Source: UBA4416 sp020846025
GTDB taxonomy: Bacteria > Bacteroidota > Bacteroidia > B-17B0 > Aurantibacillaceae
Reading direction: 5' to 3'
Assembly (NCBI GenBank): GCA_963169295.1
Contig: CAUJDD010000098.1
Span: 1 to 23,497 of the forward strand
DNA length: 23,497 nucleotides
Below the pieces are notes generated by a model. It worked only from the letters and a program-made list of their open reading frames with translations. It did no database searches and was not told the origin of the DNA. The position numbers were made by a program, and so were the translations under genes. Below, piece after piece: positions 1 to 7,398 of this stretch (positions are counted from its first letter, which is position 1; every line of letters begins with the position of its first letter).

Positions 1-1
1 G

Positions 2-382
2 ATAGAACGTTATGGTTCGGGTATTCAACGTATTCATAATATTTGTAAAGATTTCGGTATCGTTCCTCCTATTTTTGAAGAAGAAACTAACGGAATAAAG
101 GTTGTATTGTCCAATAAAAAATTAAATGACGGGTTAAATGGCGGATTAAATGACGGATTAAATGGCGGGTTAAATGGCGGATTAAATGAAGAATTAGAGA
201 AGATCTATTTAATAATAAAAGAAACTCCTGGAATACAAATTAAAGATATAATACCATTAACAGAAAACTCATCAACGAGAACAATAGAACGACATATTGC
301 CGAATTAATAGAGTTTCAACTCGTGGAAAGAAAAGGAAGCAGAAAAACAGGTGGATATTTTATTGTTGAAAAAAATGAGTAA
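2..382 (+). CDS. C-terminal end of an AlbA/RecG-C-type ATPase-like DNA-binding protein (5' partial)
   Basis: The reading frame is open from the first bases of the window, so this is the 3' end of a longer gene, not a short gene starting at 107. The first residues, IERYGSGIQRI, followed by a short stretch ending in GIKVVL, match the end of the divergent HATPase_c_4 domain of proteins annotated as 'putative ATP-dependent DNA helicase RecG C-terminal' or AlbA_2/ATP-binding proteins. A Gly-Leu-Asn-rich linker made of six near-identical four-residue units (122-193) follows. The last ~65 residues look like a winged-helix domain (a helix ending in ETPGIQIKDI, then STRTIERHIAELIEF and a GGYFIV wing). 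Family members are thought to be regulators or accessory defence proteins; the exact role is unknown. It ends just before the polysaccharide locus and is probably not part of it. The family call is fairly sure from the motif; the start lies outside the window. Confidence 0.72.
   Translation: MERYGSGIQRIHNICKDFGIVPPIFEEETNGIKVVLSNKKLNDGLNGGLNDGLNGGLNGGLNEELEKIYLIIKETPGIQIKDIIPLTENSSTRTIERHIAELIEFQLVERKGSRKTGGYFIVEKNE
122..193 (+). repeat. 12-bp in-frame tandem repeat (six units)
   Basis: There are five consecutive 12-base units of the form ttaaatgRcggR, at 122, 134, 146, 158 and 170, and a sixth diverged unit at 182-193. Each encodes Leu-Asn-Asp/Gly-Gly. The array sits in the linker between the ATPase and winged-helix parts of the flanking gene. 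Since 12 is divisible by 3, slippage would lengthen or shorten the linker without a frameshift. Confidence 0.85.
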
Positions 383-450
383 ACCAAAGTTGATGTTAGT
401 TGGTGGTGAAGGTTACTGTAAATCTTGTATCGATGTGATTGCCCCAGATT
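375..450 (+). pseudogene. 5' remnant of a NeuD/PglD-type sugar O-/N-acyltransferase
   Basis: An ATG at 375 overlaps the stop codon of the preceding gene. The first ~24 codons read KLMLVGGEGYCKSCIDVI, which matches the N-terminal Rossmann-like motif of the NeuD/PglD sugar acyltransferase family (typically LILVGGGGHCKSxIDVI). After that the frame no longer resembles the family, and it runs into the inverted-repeat element, stopping at 573-575. The left-handed beta-helix part that carries acyltransferase activity is missing. NeuD homologues commonly sit next to neuB/neuA genes, so this is probably the stump of a gene from an earlier form of the locus. The right boundary is approximate. The call rests on one short but characteristic motif. 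Confidence 0.6.
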
Positions 451-476
451 ATGCATTAGCAATTTTATTACGAGCT

Positions 477-573
477 AAAATCCCTGCAAAATATGAAGCT
501 TCGCAACTTTTTCTCTTTCACCTTAGCAATGGTTACGCTTCATTCGTAAAAGTTCATATTTTGCAGGGATTTT
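477..573. repeat. 97-bp inverted-repeat element, copy A (perfect 21-bp arms)
   Basis: Bases 477-497 and 553-573 are exact reverse complements over 21 positions, separated by a 55-base pyrimidine-rich middle. A second element of the same layout lies at 22818-22915. Hand alignment of the two full lengths gives about 70 identical positions out of 97 with one gap, including a shared interior block ending in cgtaaaag. The element therefore looks like a dispersed repeat (MITE- or REP-like) and not just a local terminator. It separates the left-flank genes from the NusG-headed operon and would form a strong hairpin in RNA. Confidence 0.8.
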
Positions 574-583
574 AACAGATCAT

Positions 584-638
584 TTAAAACTCGTATTAAG
601 TTATTAATGAAATTTTTATTCATAACTTCGAGTTTTAA
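584..638 (+). promoter_or_regulatory. Second strong hairpin in the leader of the NusG-like gene
   Basis: The left arm is 584-593 plus 598-603 and the right arm 623-638. They pair over 16 positions with a four-base bulge (594-597) and a 19-base loop. No T-run follows the stem, so it does not look like a simple intrinsic terminator. It lies between repeat copy A and the first gene of the operon and could be a leader structure or a second decayed palindromic repeat. Function is not demonstrated. Confidence 0.5.
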
Positions 639-701
639 TCTAAATTTAACAAAGTGTATCAACTTAGTAACTGTAACTGAGGTGGCGAAGCCGTGAGAAG
701 C

Positions 702-1211
702 ATGAATGAACATAAAACAAATAAACAATGGTATGTGTTGTATGTGAATGTGAGGCATGAGAAAAAGGTATATGAGAAATTGCAAGAAAAAAAAATAGAG
801 TCTTATTTGCCAATGGTTAGTCGCATGAAACAATGGAGTGATAGAAAGAAAAAAGTAGAAGAACCATTATTTACTGGTTATGTATTTGTAAAGTTATTAG
901 AACACGAATTGGATCAACCATTATACGTGAATGGTGTTTTAAATTATTTGTCATTTGGCAAACAAAAAGCTATTGTAAAACAACGTGAGATTGATAATTT
1001 ACAATATTTAATCAATAACGGTTATCAACTTAATGGCTTACAAGAAGACATTAGGGTGGGTGAGAAAGTAAAAATAACCATGGCTTCGTTTAAAGATGAA
1101 ATTGCGGTTGTACAAAAACTTATCCAAAATAAAGCTATTCTGTTTTTTGAAGGCTTGAAACTTAATTTACAAATTACATTGCCAGTAGAAGCATTTATCA
1201 AAATAAACTGA
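702..1211 (+). CDS. NusG-like transcription antitermination factor (UpxY/RfaH-type)
   Basis: A specialised paralogue of NusG, expected to bind RNA polymerase and keep it transcribing through a long polysaccharide operon. The N-terminal NGN domain is clear: QWYVLYVNVRHEKKV near the start, then ESYLPM, a basic WSDRKKKVEEPLF stretch and TGYVFVKL. After residue ~115 a diverged KOW-like part contains VGEKVKITMASFKDE, where canonical NusG has GxxVRIxxGPFxG. At ~170 residues it matches Bacteroides UpxY proteins, which occupy the first position of capsule loci. I chose the ATG at 702 (169 codons); an in-frame GTG at 693 would add three residues. The gene is followed after 14 bases by the ABC transporter, consistent with heading the operon. 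Confidence 0.85.
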   Translation: MNEHKTNKQWYVLYVNVRHEKKVYEKLQEKKIESYLPMVSRMKQWSDRKKKVEEPLFTGYVFVKLLEHELDQPLYVNGVLNYLSFGKQKAIVKQREIDNLQYLINNGYQLNGLQEDIRVGEKVKITMASFKDEIAVVQKLIQNKAILFFEGLKLNLQITLPVEAFIKIN

Positions 1212-1225
1212 CATTAAATCTATTA

Positions 1226-3019
1226 ATGATTAAAAATTTTATAAAAAAGTATTTTAAACATTTTTCATACTTCTATTCATATTTAAGGCATCGAATATTT
1301 GTCGCTTTAATATTAAGCATCATAGTTGGCTTATTGGATAGCATTGGCTTGGTGTTTTTTCTGCCATTACTTAGTTTATCAAGTGGAGAGGTAGTTAAAA
1401 ACGAAAATTCTTTTGGTAATTTCCAATTCCTAAATACCTGGATTACTGAATTAGGATTGAGTTTCTCACTAGGCGGCATTTTACTTTGTATTTTAATATT
1501 ATTAACTTTTAAAAACATCATACGTTTTATAGAGGGCGTATATTCCACCAATAGTCAACGTGATTTTGTGGTAACGATGAGGAAAGAATTGGTTAGATTA
1601 TTTAAAGATTACAAATATGCTGCATACACGAGTTCTAATTCTGGTAAAATACAAGCTACACTTACAACCGGAATAAATAGTGTGGTAGCTGGGTATCAAT
1701 CATATACTGCCACTTTACAAAGTATCATTATTGTAATAGTTTATTTAGCCGTTGCTTGTTATTCAAATTTTAAATTCGCTATCTTAGTAATCATTGGTGG
1801 TATATTAACTAATTTCATTTTTAAATTTATTTATAGCCAAACCAAAGCTGTTTCTAAGAAACTTACACGCAATTCCCATAGCTTTCAGGGGTTAATCATT
1901 CAATCGGTTGCGTTTTTTAAATACCTAAAGGCTACTAATACAATCCATAATTTTAATAATCGCATTGAGTATTTGATTGATACTGGCGAGAAATATACAC
2001 GACAAATGGGTATGATTAATACATTCTTAATTTCAATAAGGGAACCTATTGTATTAACGGTACTGTTTTTGGTGATATACCTTCAAGTTACCTACACAGG
2101 CGAAGGTATAACGTCTATCTTAATTAGTGTAATGTTATTTTATAGAGCCTTAAATGTGTTGATGACATTACAAACCAACTGGAATGGGTTCATGCAAAAT
2201 ACCGGAGCGCTTGAAAATATGCAAGAGTTTAAGACTGAACTTATTGAAAATAAACAACATTATGGAAAGCAAAAATTCCATCAATTTCATCATAGTTTAG
2301 ATTTAAAACATGTTTCTTTTAAGTACGAAAACGGAGATTTAATTTTAAAAGATATAAACTTAACAATACATAAAAATGAAACTATGGCCTTTGTTGGCGA
2401 AAGTGGGAGTGGTAAAACAACAATAGTAAACTTAATTGCTGGTTTATTGGCGCCAACCACGGGTGTTTATAAGTTAGACGATATAGAAATAGAACGTTAT
2501 GATATTAGACAATTTCAAAACAGAATAGGTTATATTACACAAGAGCCTATTGTTTTTGATGATAGCTTATTTAATAATATTACATTTTGGGATGAACCTA
2601 CACCCGGAAATTTATTAAGGTTTAAAAATGCCATTGAGGGGGCATCTATTGCTCAATTTGTGAATGAATTACCAGAGAAAGAACAAACTAGGCTGGGCAA
2701 TAATGGAATTATGGTGAGCGGAGGACAAAAACAACGTATATCAATTGCACGTGAATTGTATAAAGAATTAGATATTTTAGTGATGGATGAAGCGACATCT
2801 GCATTAGACTCTGAAACCGAAAAAGCAATACAAGAAAACATTGATTCCCTAAAAGGAAAATATACGATTATTATTGTCGCTCATCGGTTAAGTACAATTA
2901 AAAATGCCGACCGTATTGTATTAATGGAAAAAGGAAACATAAAGGATATTGGCGATTTTGAAACATTAAAAAATAGAAATCCATACTTTAATAGAATGGT
3001 AAGTTTACAGGAGGTTTAG
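1226..3019 (+). CDS. ABC transporter with fused permease and ATPase, PglK/MsbA-like lipid-linked glycan flippase
   Basis: A half-transporter of 597 residues: an N-terminal membrane domain (about residues 15-320, several hydrophobic helices) and a C-terminal nucleotide-binding domain. The ATPase motifs are complete: Walker A GESGSGKTT near residue 391, Q-loop YITQEP, signature VSGGQKQR near 497, Walker B LVMDEATSALD near 519 and H-loop VAHRLS near 552. Length and layout match exporters such as MsbA and PglK. In this setting, and with no Wzx-type (MATE-like) flippase in the window, the likely job is moving the lipid-linked repeat unit across the inner membrane, as PglK does. It probably works as a homodimer. 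The substrate is inferred from context only; an exporter of another lipid or peptide remains possible. Confidence 0.88.
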   Translation: MIKNFIKKYFKHFSYFYSYLRHRIFVALILSIIVGLLDSIGLVFFLPLLSLSSGEVVKNENSFGNFQFLNTWITELGLSFSLGGILLCILILLTFKNIIRFIEGVYSTNSQRDFVVTMRKELVRLFKDYKYAAYTSSNSGKIQATLTTGINSVVAGYQSYTATLQSIIIVIVYLAVACYSNFKFAILVIIGGILTNFIFKFIYSQTKAVSKKLTRNSHSFQGLIIQSVAFFKYLKATNTIHNFNNRIEYLIDTGEKYTRQMGMINTFLISIREPIVLTVLFLVIYLQVTYTGEGITSILISVMLFYRALNVLMTLQTNWNGFMQNTGALENMQEFKTELIENKQHYGKQKFHQFHHSLDLKHVSFKYENGDLILKDINLTIHKNETMAFVGESGSGKTTIVNLIAGLLAPTTGVYKLDDIEIERYDIRQFQNRIGYITQEPIVFDDSLFNNITFWDEPTPGNLLRFKNAIEGASIAQFVNELPEKEQTRLGNNGIMVSGGQKQRISIARELYKELDILVMDEATSALDSETEKAIQENIDSLKGKYTIIIVAHRLSTIKNADRIVLMEKGNIKDIGDFETLKNRNPYFNRMVSLQEV

Positions 3020-3051
3020 AAAAGTTATTTTTTTTAGGAAACTTTATTAAC

Positions 3052-3465
3052 ATGAATCGATTATATAATTTAGATTATTTGAGGGGTCTTGCTGCTTTTG
3101 GTATTATGATATATCATTATATCAGTTGGTGTTTTGGGAGATATTCAGCACAAGATTATATGGGAAGAGTGGGTGTTTATGGAGTTGCTGTTTTTTATGT
3201 GCTTAGTGGATTAACTTTATTTCATGTTTATCATAAGGAAATGGTGCCCACTTGGCTACAAATTAAACATTTTTTTAAGAAAAGAATATTTAGAATTTTC
3301 CCACTATTATGGATTGTTACTATTATATCTGTAATTATATCTGCGAAAATGCCCAATCTTATTCATTTGTTTTTAAATTTAAGTGGCTTATTTGGATTTT
3401 TTGCTTGGGATATTACTTTTTCAGGAGGAGTTTGGTCAATTGGAAATGAACTTGTATTTTATTGA
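3052..3465 (+). pseudogene. N-terminal half of an acyltransferase-3 (OafA-like) membrane protein
   Basis: The 137-residue product begins with YNLDYLRGLAAFGIMIYHY, the hallmark of acyltransferase family 3 (OafA/YrhL), which transfers acyl groups to sugars from inside the membrane. The catalytic-region His in IYHY is present and helices resembling TM1-TM4 follow. It stops with TGA right after GGVWSIGNELVFY, at the conserved E-x-x-FY motif where the protein should continue for another 200 or so residues. It is therefore truncated and unlikely to be active. The missing second half has a plausible match on the minus strand at 22954-23358. A 79-base spacer without recognisable coding follows. Confidence 0.85.
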
Positions 3466-3544
3466 ACTAAGTAAGAGATAAAAATCCCTAATTAAGTAAT
3501 ACATGGTTAATTAAATATATTTTTATAAGAAATAAGTAGTAGTT

Positions 3545-5335
3545 ATGATAAGTGAAATGCAAAATTATATAATTATAGAAGTGGCTAGTACACATAGTGG
3601 ACAAGTTAATTATTTAAACCAATTATTAGATGAGTTCTCAACATTTGAAAAAGTTGGGATTAAGTTTCAACCATTTAAGTACGATTTATTAGCAGAGAAC
3701 GATTATTCTGGCTTTAATATCTATAAAGAATTATACTTTGATGAAATTACTTGGAGGGATATAATAAGTAAAGCAAAAGCCTCCAATAAAGAGATATGGA
3801 TTGATTTATTTGATGAATACTCATTAACCATATTAGAACAAAATTTGGAACACATAAAGGGGTTTAAGATTCAAGCTTCTGTACTTGGGAATTTTACATT
3901 GTTTGAAAAATTATCTAAAATCAATACTTTAGGAAAATATTGTATCCTGAATATTTCTGCCTATGAAATTAATCAAATTAGGGATATTATAAATCGTATC
4001 AAAAAAAGTATATCCTCTGAAATAATTTTACAAATTGGATTCCAATCACATCCAACCGAATTTTATAATAGTGGACTTTCTAAATTAAGAATAATCAAAG
4101 AATCGTTCCCTGAGTATATTATTTCTTTTGCAGATCATTTAGAAAATAGTAGTTCTGATGTGTTAACATTACCTTTTGTCGCTCAATTCTTAGGGGCTCA
4201 AATAATTGAGAAACACATTAAGTGCGAATTATTACCTACAAAGTACGACTACTATTCAAGTATAAATTTCAAACAGTTTGCTGAATTTTATCAACTTGTA
4301 AAGAAGTATTCAGATTTATTAAATCAACCATTTATTAATAACGAGGAATGTCATTATCTAAAGAAATCTTTACTAGTCCCTATTTTAAATAAGAATATAG
4401 ACGCAGGTGATATTTTGTCAATTGACGATTTCTCGTACAAAAGAACTAACCAAAGGGGTATTGATTCAATGACCTTACTGCAAAAGATGAAAGAATTTTA
4501 TATTGTATCTACAAAAGTCGAAAAAGGATCATCTATAAAGCAAGAACATTTAAAAAAAGCAAATATTGGGGCGGTAGTGGTATGTCGTATGAAGTCTACG
4601 CGATTACCTAAAAAAGCTTTAATTAAGATTGGGGATCTTACTTCAGTAGAATTGTGTATAAAAAACACGTTACAATTTGAAAATGTAAATAAAGTTGTAT
4701 TGGCAACTTCAACACATCCTGATGATTCTGTCTTAAAAGATTATACTTACTCAAGTGCCGTTGATTTTTTTCAAGGAAGCGAAGATGACGTAATAGACAG
4801 ATTCATTAAAATTTCTGAGAAATATGCCTTTGATGTTATAATTAGAGTGACTGGCGATAGTCCTTTCAGATCAAATCAAGCAGTACAACTGTTATTAAAT
4901 TCGCATTTTGAAAATGGAGCAGATTATACAGCTGCAAAAAATGCTGCGTTAGGAACCAATACTGAAATAATAAACGTAGGTGCTTTGAAAAGAGTTGTAA
5001 AGCTATTCGGAAATGCACCATATTCTGAGTATATGTCGTACTATTTTAAAAATAACCCTTCCTACTTTAAGTTGAATCTAATTAATTTACCTGAAGAATT
5101 CGTTAATGACTTTAGACTTACGTTAGATTATAATGAGGATTTATTATTATTTCAAGCAATTGAAGATAATTTAAAATTATCTGATAACGATTTTGACACT
5201 TTTAAGCTATTTGAATTTTTAAAAAATAACCCTCAAATTGCTAATCTGAACAAAAATTGTGAAGTTGCTTATACTCCAGATTCAGAACTTATGAAAAAGA
5301 TAATTGGTTACACAACTTTAAAAATAAATAAATAA
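3545..5335 (+). CDS. Fusion of NeuB-type nonulosonate synthase and SpsF-type cytidylyltransferase
   Basis: This 596-residue protein combines two consecutive steps of sialic-acid-like sugar synthesis: condensation with phosphoenolpyruvate and CMP activation. Residues ~1-265 form a diverged NeuB barrel: IIIEVASTHSG (E12), IKFQ (K40, Q42), FKIQAS (K108), and the two metal-binding histidines in ADHL (H198) and EKHI (H224). The usual FTSTPF-type stretch is replaced by WIDLFD. Residues ~271-340 resemble the C-terminal SAF (antifreeze-like) domain. Residues ~341-560 are a CTP_transf_3/SpsF domain with CRMKSTRLPKKAL, GSEDDVIDRF and VTGDSP; the usual ARMGSTRLP is here CRMKSTRLP. The stop codon overlaps the next start (TAATG at 5333-5337). 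Both domains look intact. Which sugar is made cannot be told from sequence. Confidence 0.86.
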   Translation: MISEMQNYIIIEVASTHSGQVNYLNQLLDEFSTFEKVGIKFQPFKYDLLAENDYSGFNIYKELYFDEITWRDIISKAKASNKEIWIDLFDEYSLTILEQNLEHIKGFKIQASVLGNFTLFEKLSKINTLGKYCILNISAYEINQIRDIINRIKKSISSEIILQIGFQSHPTEFYNSGLSKLRIIKESFPEYIISFADHLENSSSDVLTLPFVAQFLGAQIIEKHIKCELLPTKYDYYSSINFKQFAEFYQLVKKYSDLLNQPFINNEECHYLKKSLLVPILNKNIDAGDILSIDDFSYKRTNQRGIDSMTLLQKMKEFYIVSTKVEKGSSIKQEHLKKANIGAVVVCRMKSTRLPKKALIKIGDLTSVELCIKNTLQFENVNKVVLATSTHPDDSVLKDYTYSSAVDFFQGSEDDVIDRFIKISEKYAFDVIIRVTGDSPFRSNQAVQLLLNSHFENGADYTAAKNAALGTNTEIINVGALKRVVKLFGNAPYSEYMSYYFKNNPSYFKLNLINLPEEFVNDFRLTLDYNEDLLLFQAIEDNLKLSDNDFDTFKLFEFLKNNPQIANLNKNCEVAYTPDSELMKKIIGYTTLKINK

Positions 5336-6405
5336 TGATAAACATCTATTCTATCCGTCCAAAAGGATTCAACATCGGTAACGATATGATTTACATGGGA
5401 GTAAATCATTTCATTCGTCAGGCATTTAAAGGTAACTACAATGTCATTTCATTACCTGCAACAGGTAAATATGAGAGTCAAAGAAAATCTGGATTAAGTT
5501 CTCAAACAGTTTATGAAATTAATCAGTTTGGTCATGGAGTAATTATTGGTGGTGGAAACCTGTATGAAAATGGAGAGTTGGAGGTAAGTCCAGTAGCCAT
5601 AAAAGCTCTAGAAAAACCAATGATGATTTTTAGTGTTTCTCGTGGAAGAATTTATAATAAAAAGTTGGAATTAGTAGATAGAACAGACGTAATGACTGAT
5701 GACAAGATACAGTTGTTGAATAAACGTGCTGACGTATCTTTATCGAGAGATAAAGCAACTTTTGAATATATTAACCAATTAGGGGGTGCTAAGAATAATC
5801 AATTAGGTGGTTGTCCTACACTGTTTATAAACGAAATTCCACAACATTTAGTGCCGATTCAAGATACGGATAAAACAGATTGTTTGATTTCTATTAGAAC
5901 CCCTTCTCTTGTAAGTGTTCCAATTAATTATCAATATCAAATTAGAGAAGATATTATTAAAATGATAGAAACATTAAAACGATATGGGTACCAAAATATA
6001 AAGATTTTATGTCATGATCATCGTGATATGCCATTTGCAGATTCTCTTGGCTTAGATTATTTGTTTACAGAAGATATTTATACCTATGTTTCCTTACTTA
6101 GAAATACAAAATTAAATGTTACATATCGTTTACATTCATTTATACCTTGTTTGTCATACGGCATTCCAACAATTAAGATTAGTTATGACCAAAGAGCAGT
6201 AAGTATGCTTGAAACATTAAATGTATCGGAATGGAATATTAATATGTTGAAAGACAATGTACCTGTAGAGTTTGAGAACCGATTGAAAAATATAAAAGAC
6301 CTTGAAAATGTTAAAAAAAATGCGCAACCAACGTGGCAAAAGTTGAAAGAAACTATGACGAAAGGTTGCGAAGATTTTGCAAAACTTGTTTTAAATAATC
6401 AATAA
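5335..6405 (+). CDS. Polysaccharide pyruvyl transferase family protein (CsaB/WcaK-like)
   Basis: The 356-residue product fits PF04230, GT-B-fold enzymes that move a ketal pyruvate from phosphoenolpyruvate onto a sugar. Visible features are an N-terminal NIGNDMIYMGV loop, IGGGNLYENG near 71-80, ISIRTP near 186, and the C-terminal YRLHSFIPCLSYGIPTI followed by SYDQRA, with the conserved R265 and H267. The gene is translationally coupled on both sides (TAATG overlaps at 5333-5337 and 6403-6407), so it is made together with the two NeuB-type proteins. It would add a negatively charged pyruvyl ketal to the glycan. The acceptor sugar is unknown, and some family members have other activities. Confidence 0.85.
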   Translation: MINIYSIRPKGFNIGNDMIYMGVNHFIRQAFKGNYNVISLPATGKYESQRKSGLSSQTVYEINQFGHGVIIGGGNLYENGELEVSPVAIKALEKPMMIFSVSRGRIYNKKLELVDRTDVMTDDKIQLLNKRADVSLSRDKATFEYINQLGGAKNNQLGGCPTLFINEIPQHLVPIQDTDKTDCLISIRTPSLVSVPINYQYQIREDIIKMIETLKRYGYQNIKILCHDHRDMPFADSLGLDYLFTEDIYTYVSLLRNTKLNVTYRLHSFIPCLSYGIPTIKISYDQRAVSMLETLNVSEWNINMLKDNVPVEFENRLKNIKDLENVKKNAQPTWQKLKETMTKGCEDFAKLVLNNQ

Positions 6406-7397
6406 TGGAAAAAATTCATATCATAGCCGAAGCTGGAACCAATAATAATGGTAGCTTACAAAAAGCTAAAAATTTAGCAGATATTGCTAAACGGGCCGGA
6501 GCAGACTCTGTAAAATTTCAAATTATTTATCCTTGGGGATTGTATTTACCTGGTAAGTATGAATATGGAAAATATGATATTGAAAAGGTTATAGAAATTA
6601 GAGCAAAAGGAGTTTTAAGTGATGAAGAATATACGGAGTTAAACAATTATTGTAACTCAATTGGTATTCCTTTTACCTCCTCTGTATTTGATAAAAGAGG
6701 TTTAGACTTAATGCTACGTTTTAATCCTCCATATATTAAACTTGCATCGTGTGATATTAATAATGTTCGTTTTTTAAGAGAAGTAGCAATTTGTGGTAAG
6801 CCAATTGTAATCTCCACAGGTATGTCAGAAATGCATGAAATTGAAATTGGAGCTAATGAATTAGTGAAATCAGGTGCAAAGGACATTGTTATCATGCATT
6901 GTGTGTCTAATTATCCAGCATATTTGCATCAGGCAAATATTTCATTTATAAAGGTATTAAAAGAAAAATTTGGCTTACCTGTTGGATTTTCAGACCATAC
7001 TGGAGATAGTGTAGCAGCATGTATGGCATTAACAATGGGAGCTACTTGGTTTGAGAAGCACTTTACCGAAGATAAAACGCAAGAAGGATTAGACCATGCT
7101 TATGCACAAGAGGAATTGGAATTTACTAAATACGTAAAAGATTTACATGATGCTAATCAGGCATTAGTTCCAAGACTACAAAAAGTAAGTGAGGATGAAA
7201 AATACACTAAGAAAAGAGCTAGGCGTTCACTTTATGCCTCAAAGGATTTACCAATAGGTCATCTCTTAACTAATGACGATGTGCTTGTTGTTCGCCCCGA
7301 GAATACTATGCCAGCAGAACAAATAGATTTGATTATTGGGAAAAAGTTAACAAAATCAATAACACAATATCAACCTTTTGATTTAACGTATATTTAG
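6405..7397 (+). CDS. NeuB/PseI-family nonulosonic acid synthase
   Basis: A complete 330-residue member of the NeuB/SpsE/PseI family, which condenses phosphoenolpyruvate with a six-carbon amino sugar to give a nine-carbon 2-keto acid. The barrel has IIAEAGTNNNG (residues 6-16), ADSVKFQ (34-39), FTSSVFD (90-96), IKLASCD (111-117), VISTGMSE, MHCVSNYP and the metal-binding His of SDHT (198) and EKHF (219). An SAF domain follows at ~271-330. Compared with the fused synthase upstream it keeps many more canonical residues. It overlaps the preceding gene by one base and is followed directly by a PseG-like gene, which points to a pseudaminic- or legionaminic-type substrate rather than Neu5Ac. The choice between PseI, LegI and NeuB cannot be made safely by eye. 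Confidence 0.9.
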   Translation: MEKIHIIAEAGTNNNGSLQKAKNLADIAKRAGADSVKFQIIYPWGLYLPGKYEYGKYDIEKVIEIRAKGVLSDEEYTELNNYCNSIGIPFTSSVFDKRGLDLMLRFNPPYIKLASCDINNVRFLREVAICGKPIVISTGMSEMHEIEIGANELVKSGAKDIVIMHCVSNYPAYLHQANISFIKVLKEKFGLPVGFSDHTGDSVAACMALTMGATWFEKHFTEDKTQEGLDHAYAQEELEFTKYVKDLHDANQALVPRLQKVSEDEKYTKKRARRSLYASKDLPIGHLLTNDDVLVVRPENTMPAEQIDLIIGKKLTKSITQYQPFDLTYI

Positions 7398-7398
7398 T

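Noticed and set aside
540..833. Minus-strand 97-codon open frame over the leader and start of the NusG-like gene
   Set aside because: It is antisense to the leader hairpins and the strongly supported NGN domain; its product is low-complexity and matches no family motif.
3466..3544. Possible third copy of the palindromic element (aaaatccctaatt near 3482, and aatccctaat near 14281)
   Set aside because: Only about ten bases resemble the arm start of copy A; there is no matching right arm and no interior similarity.
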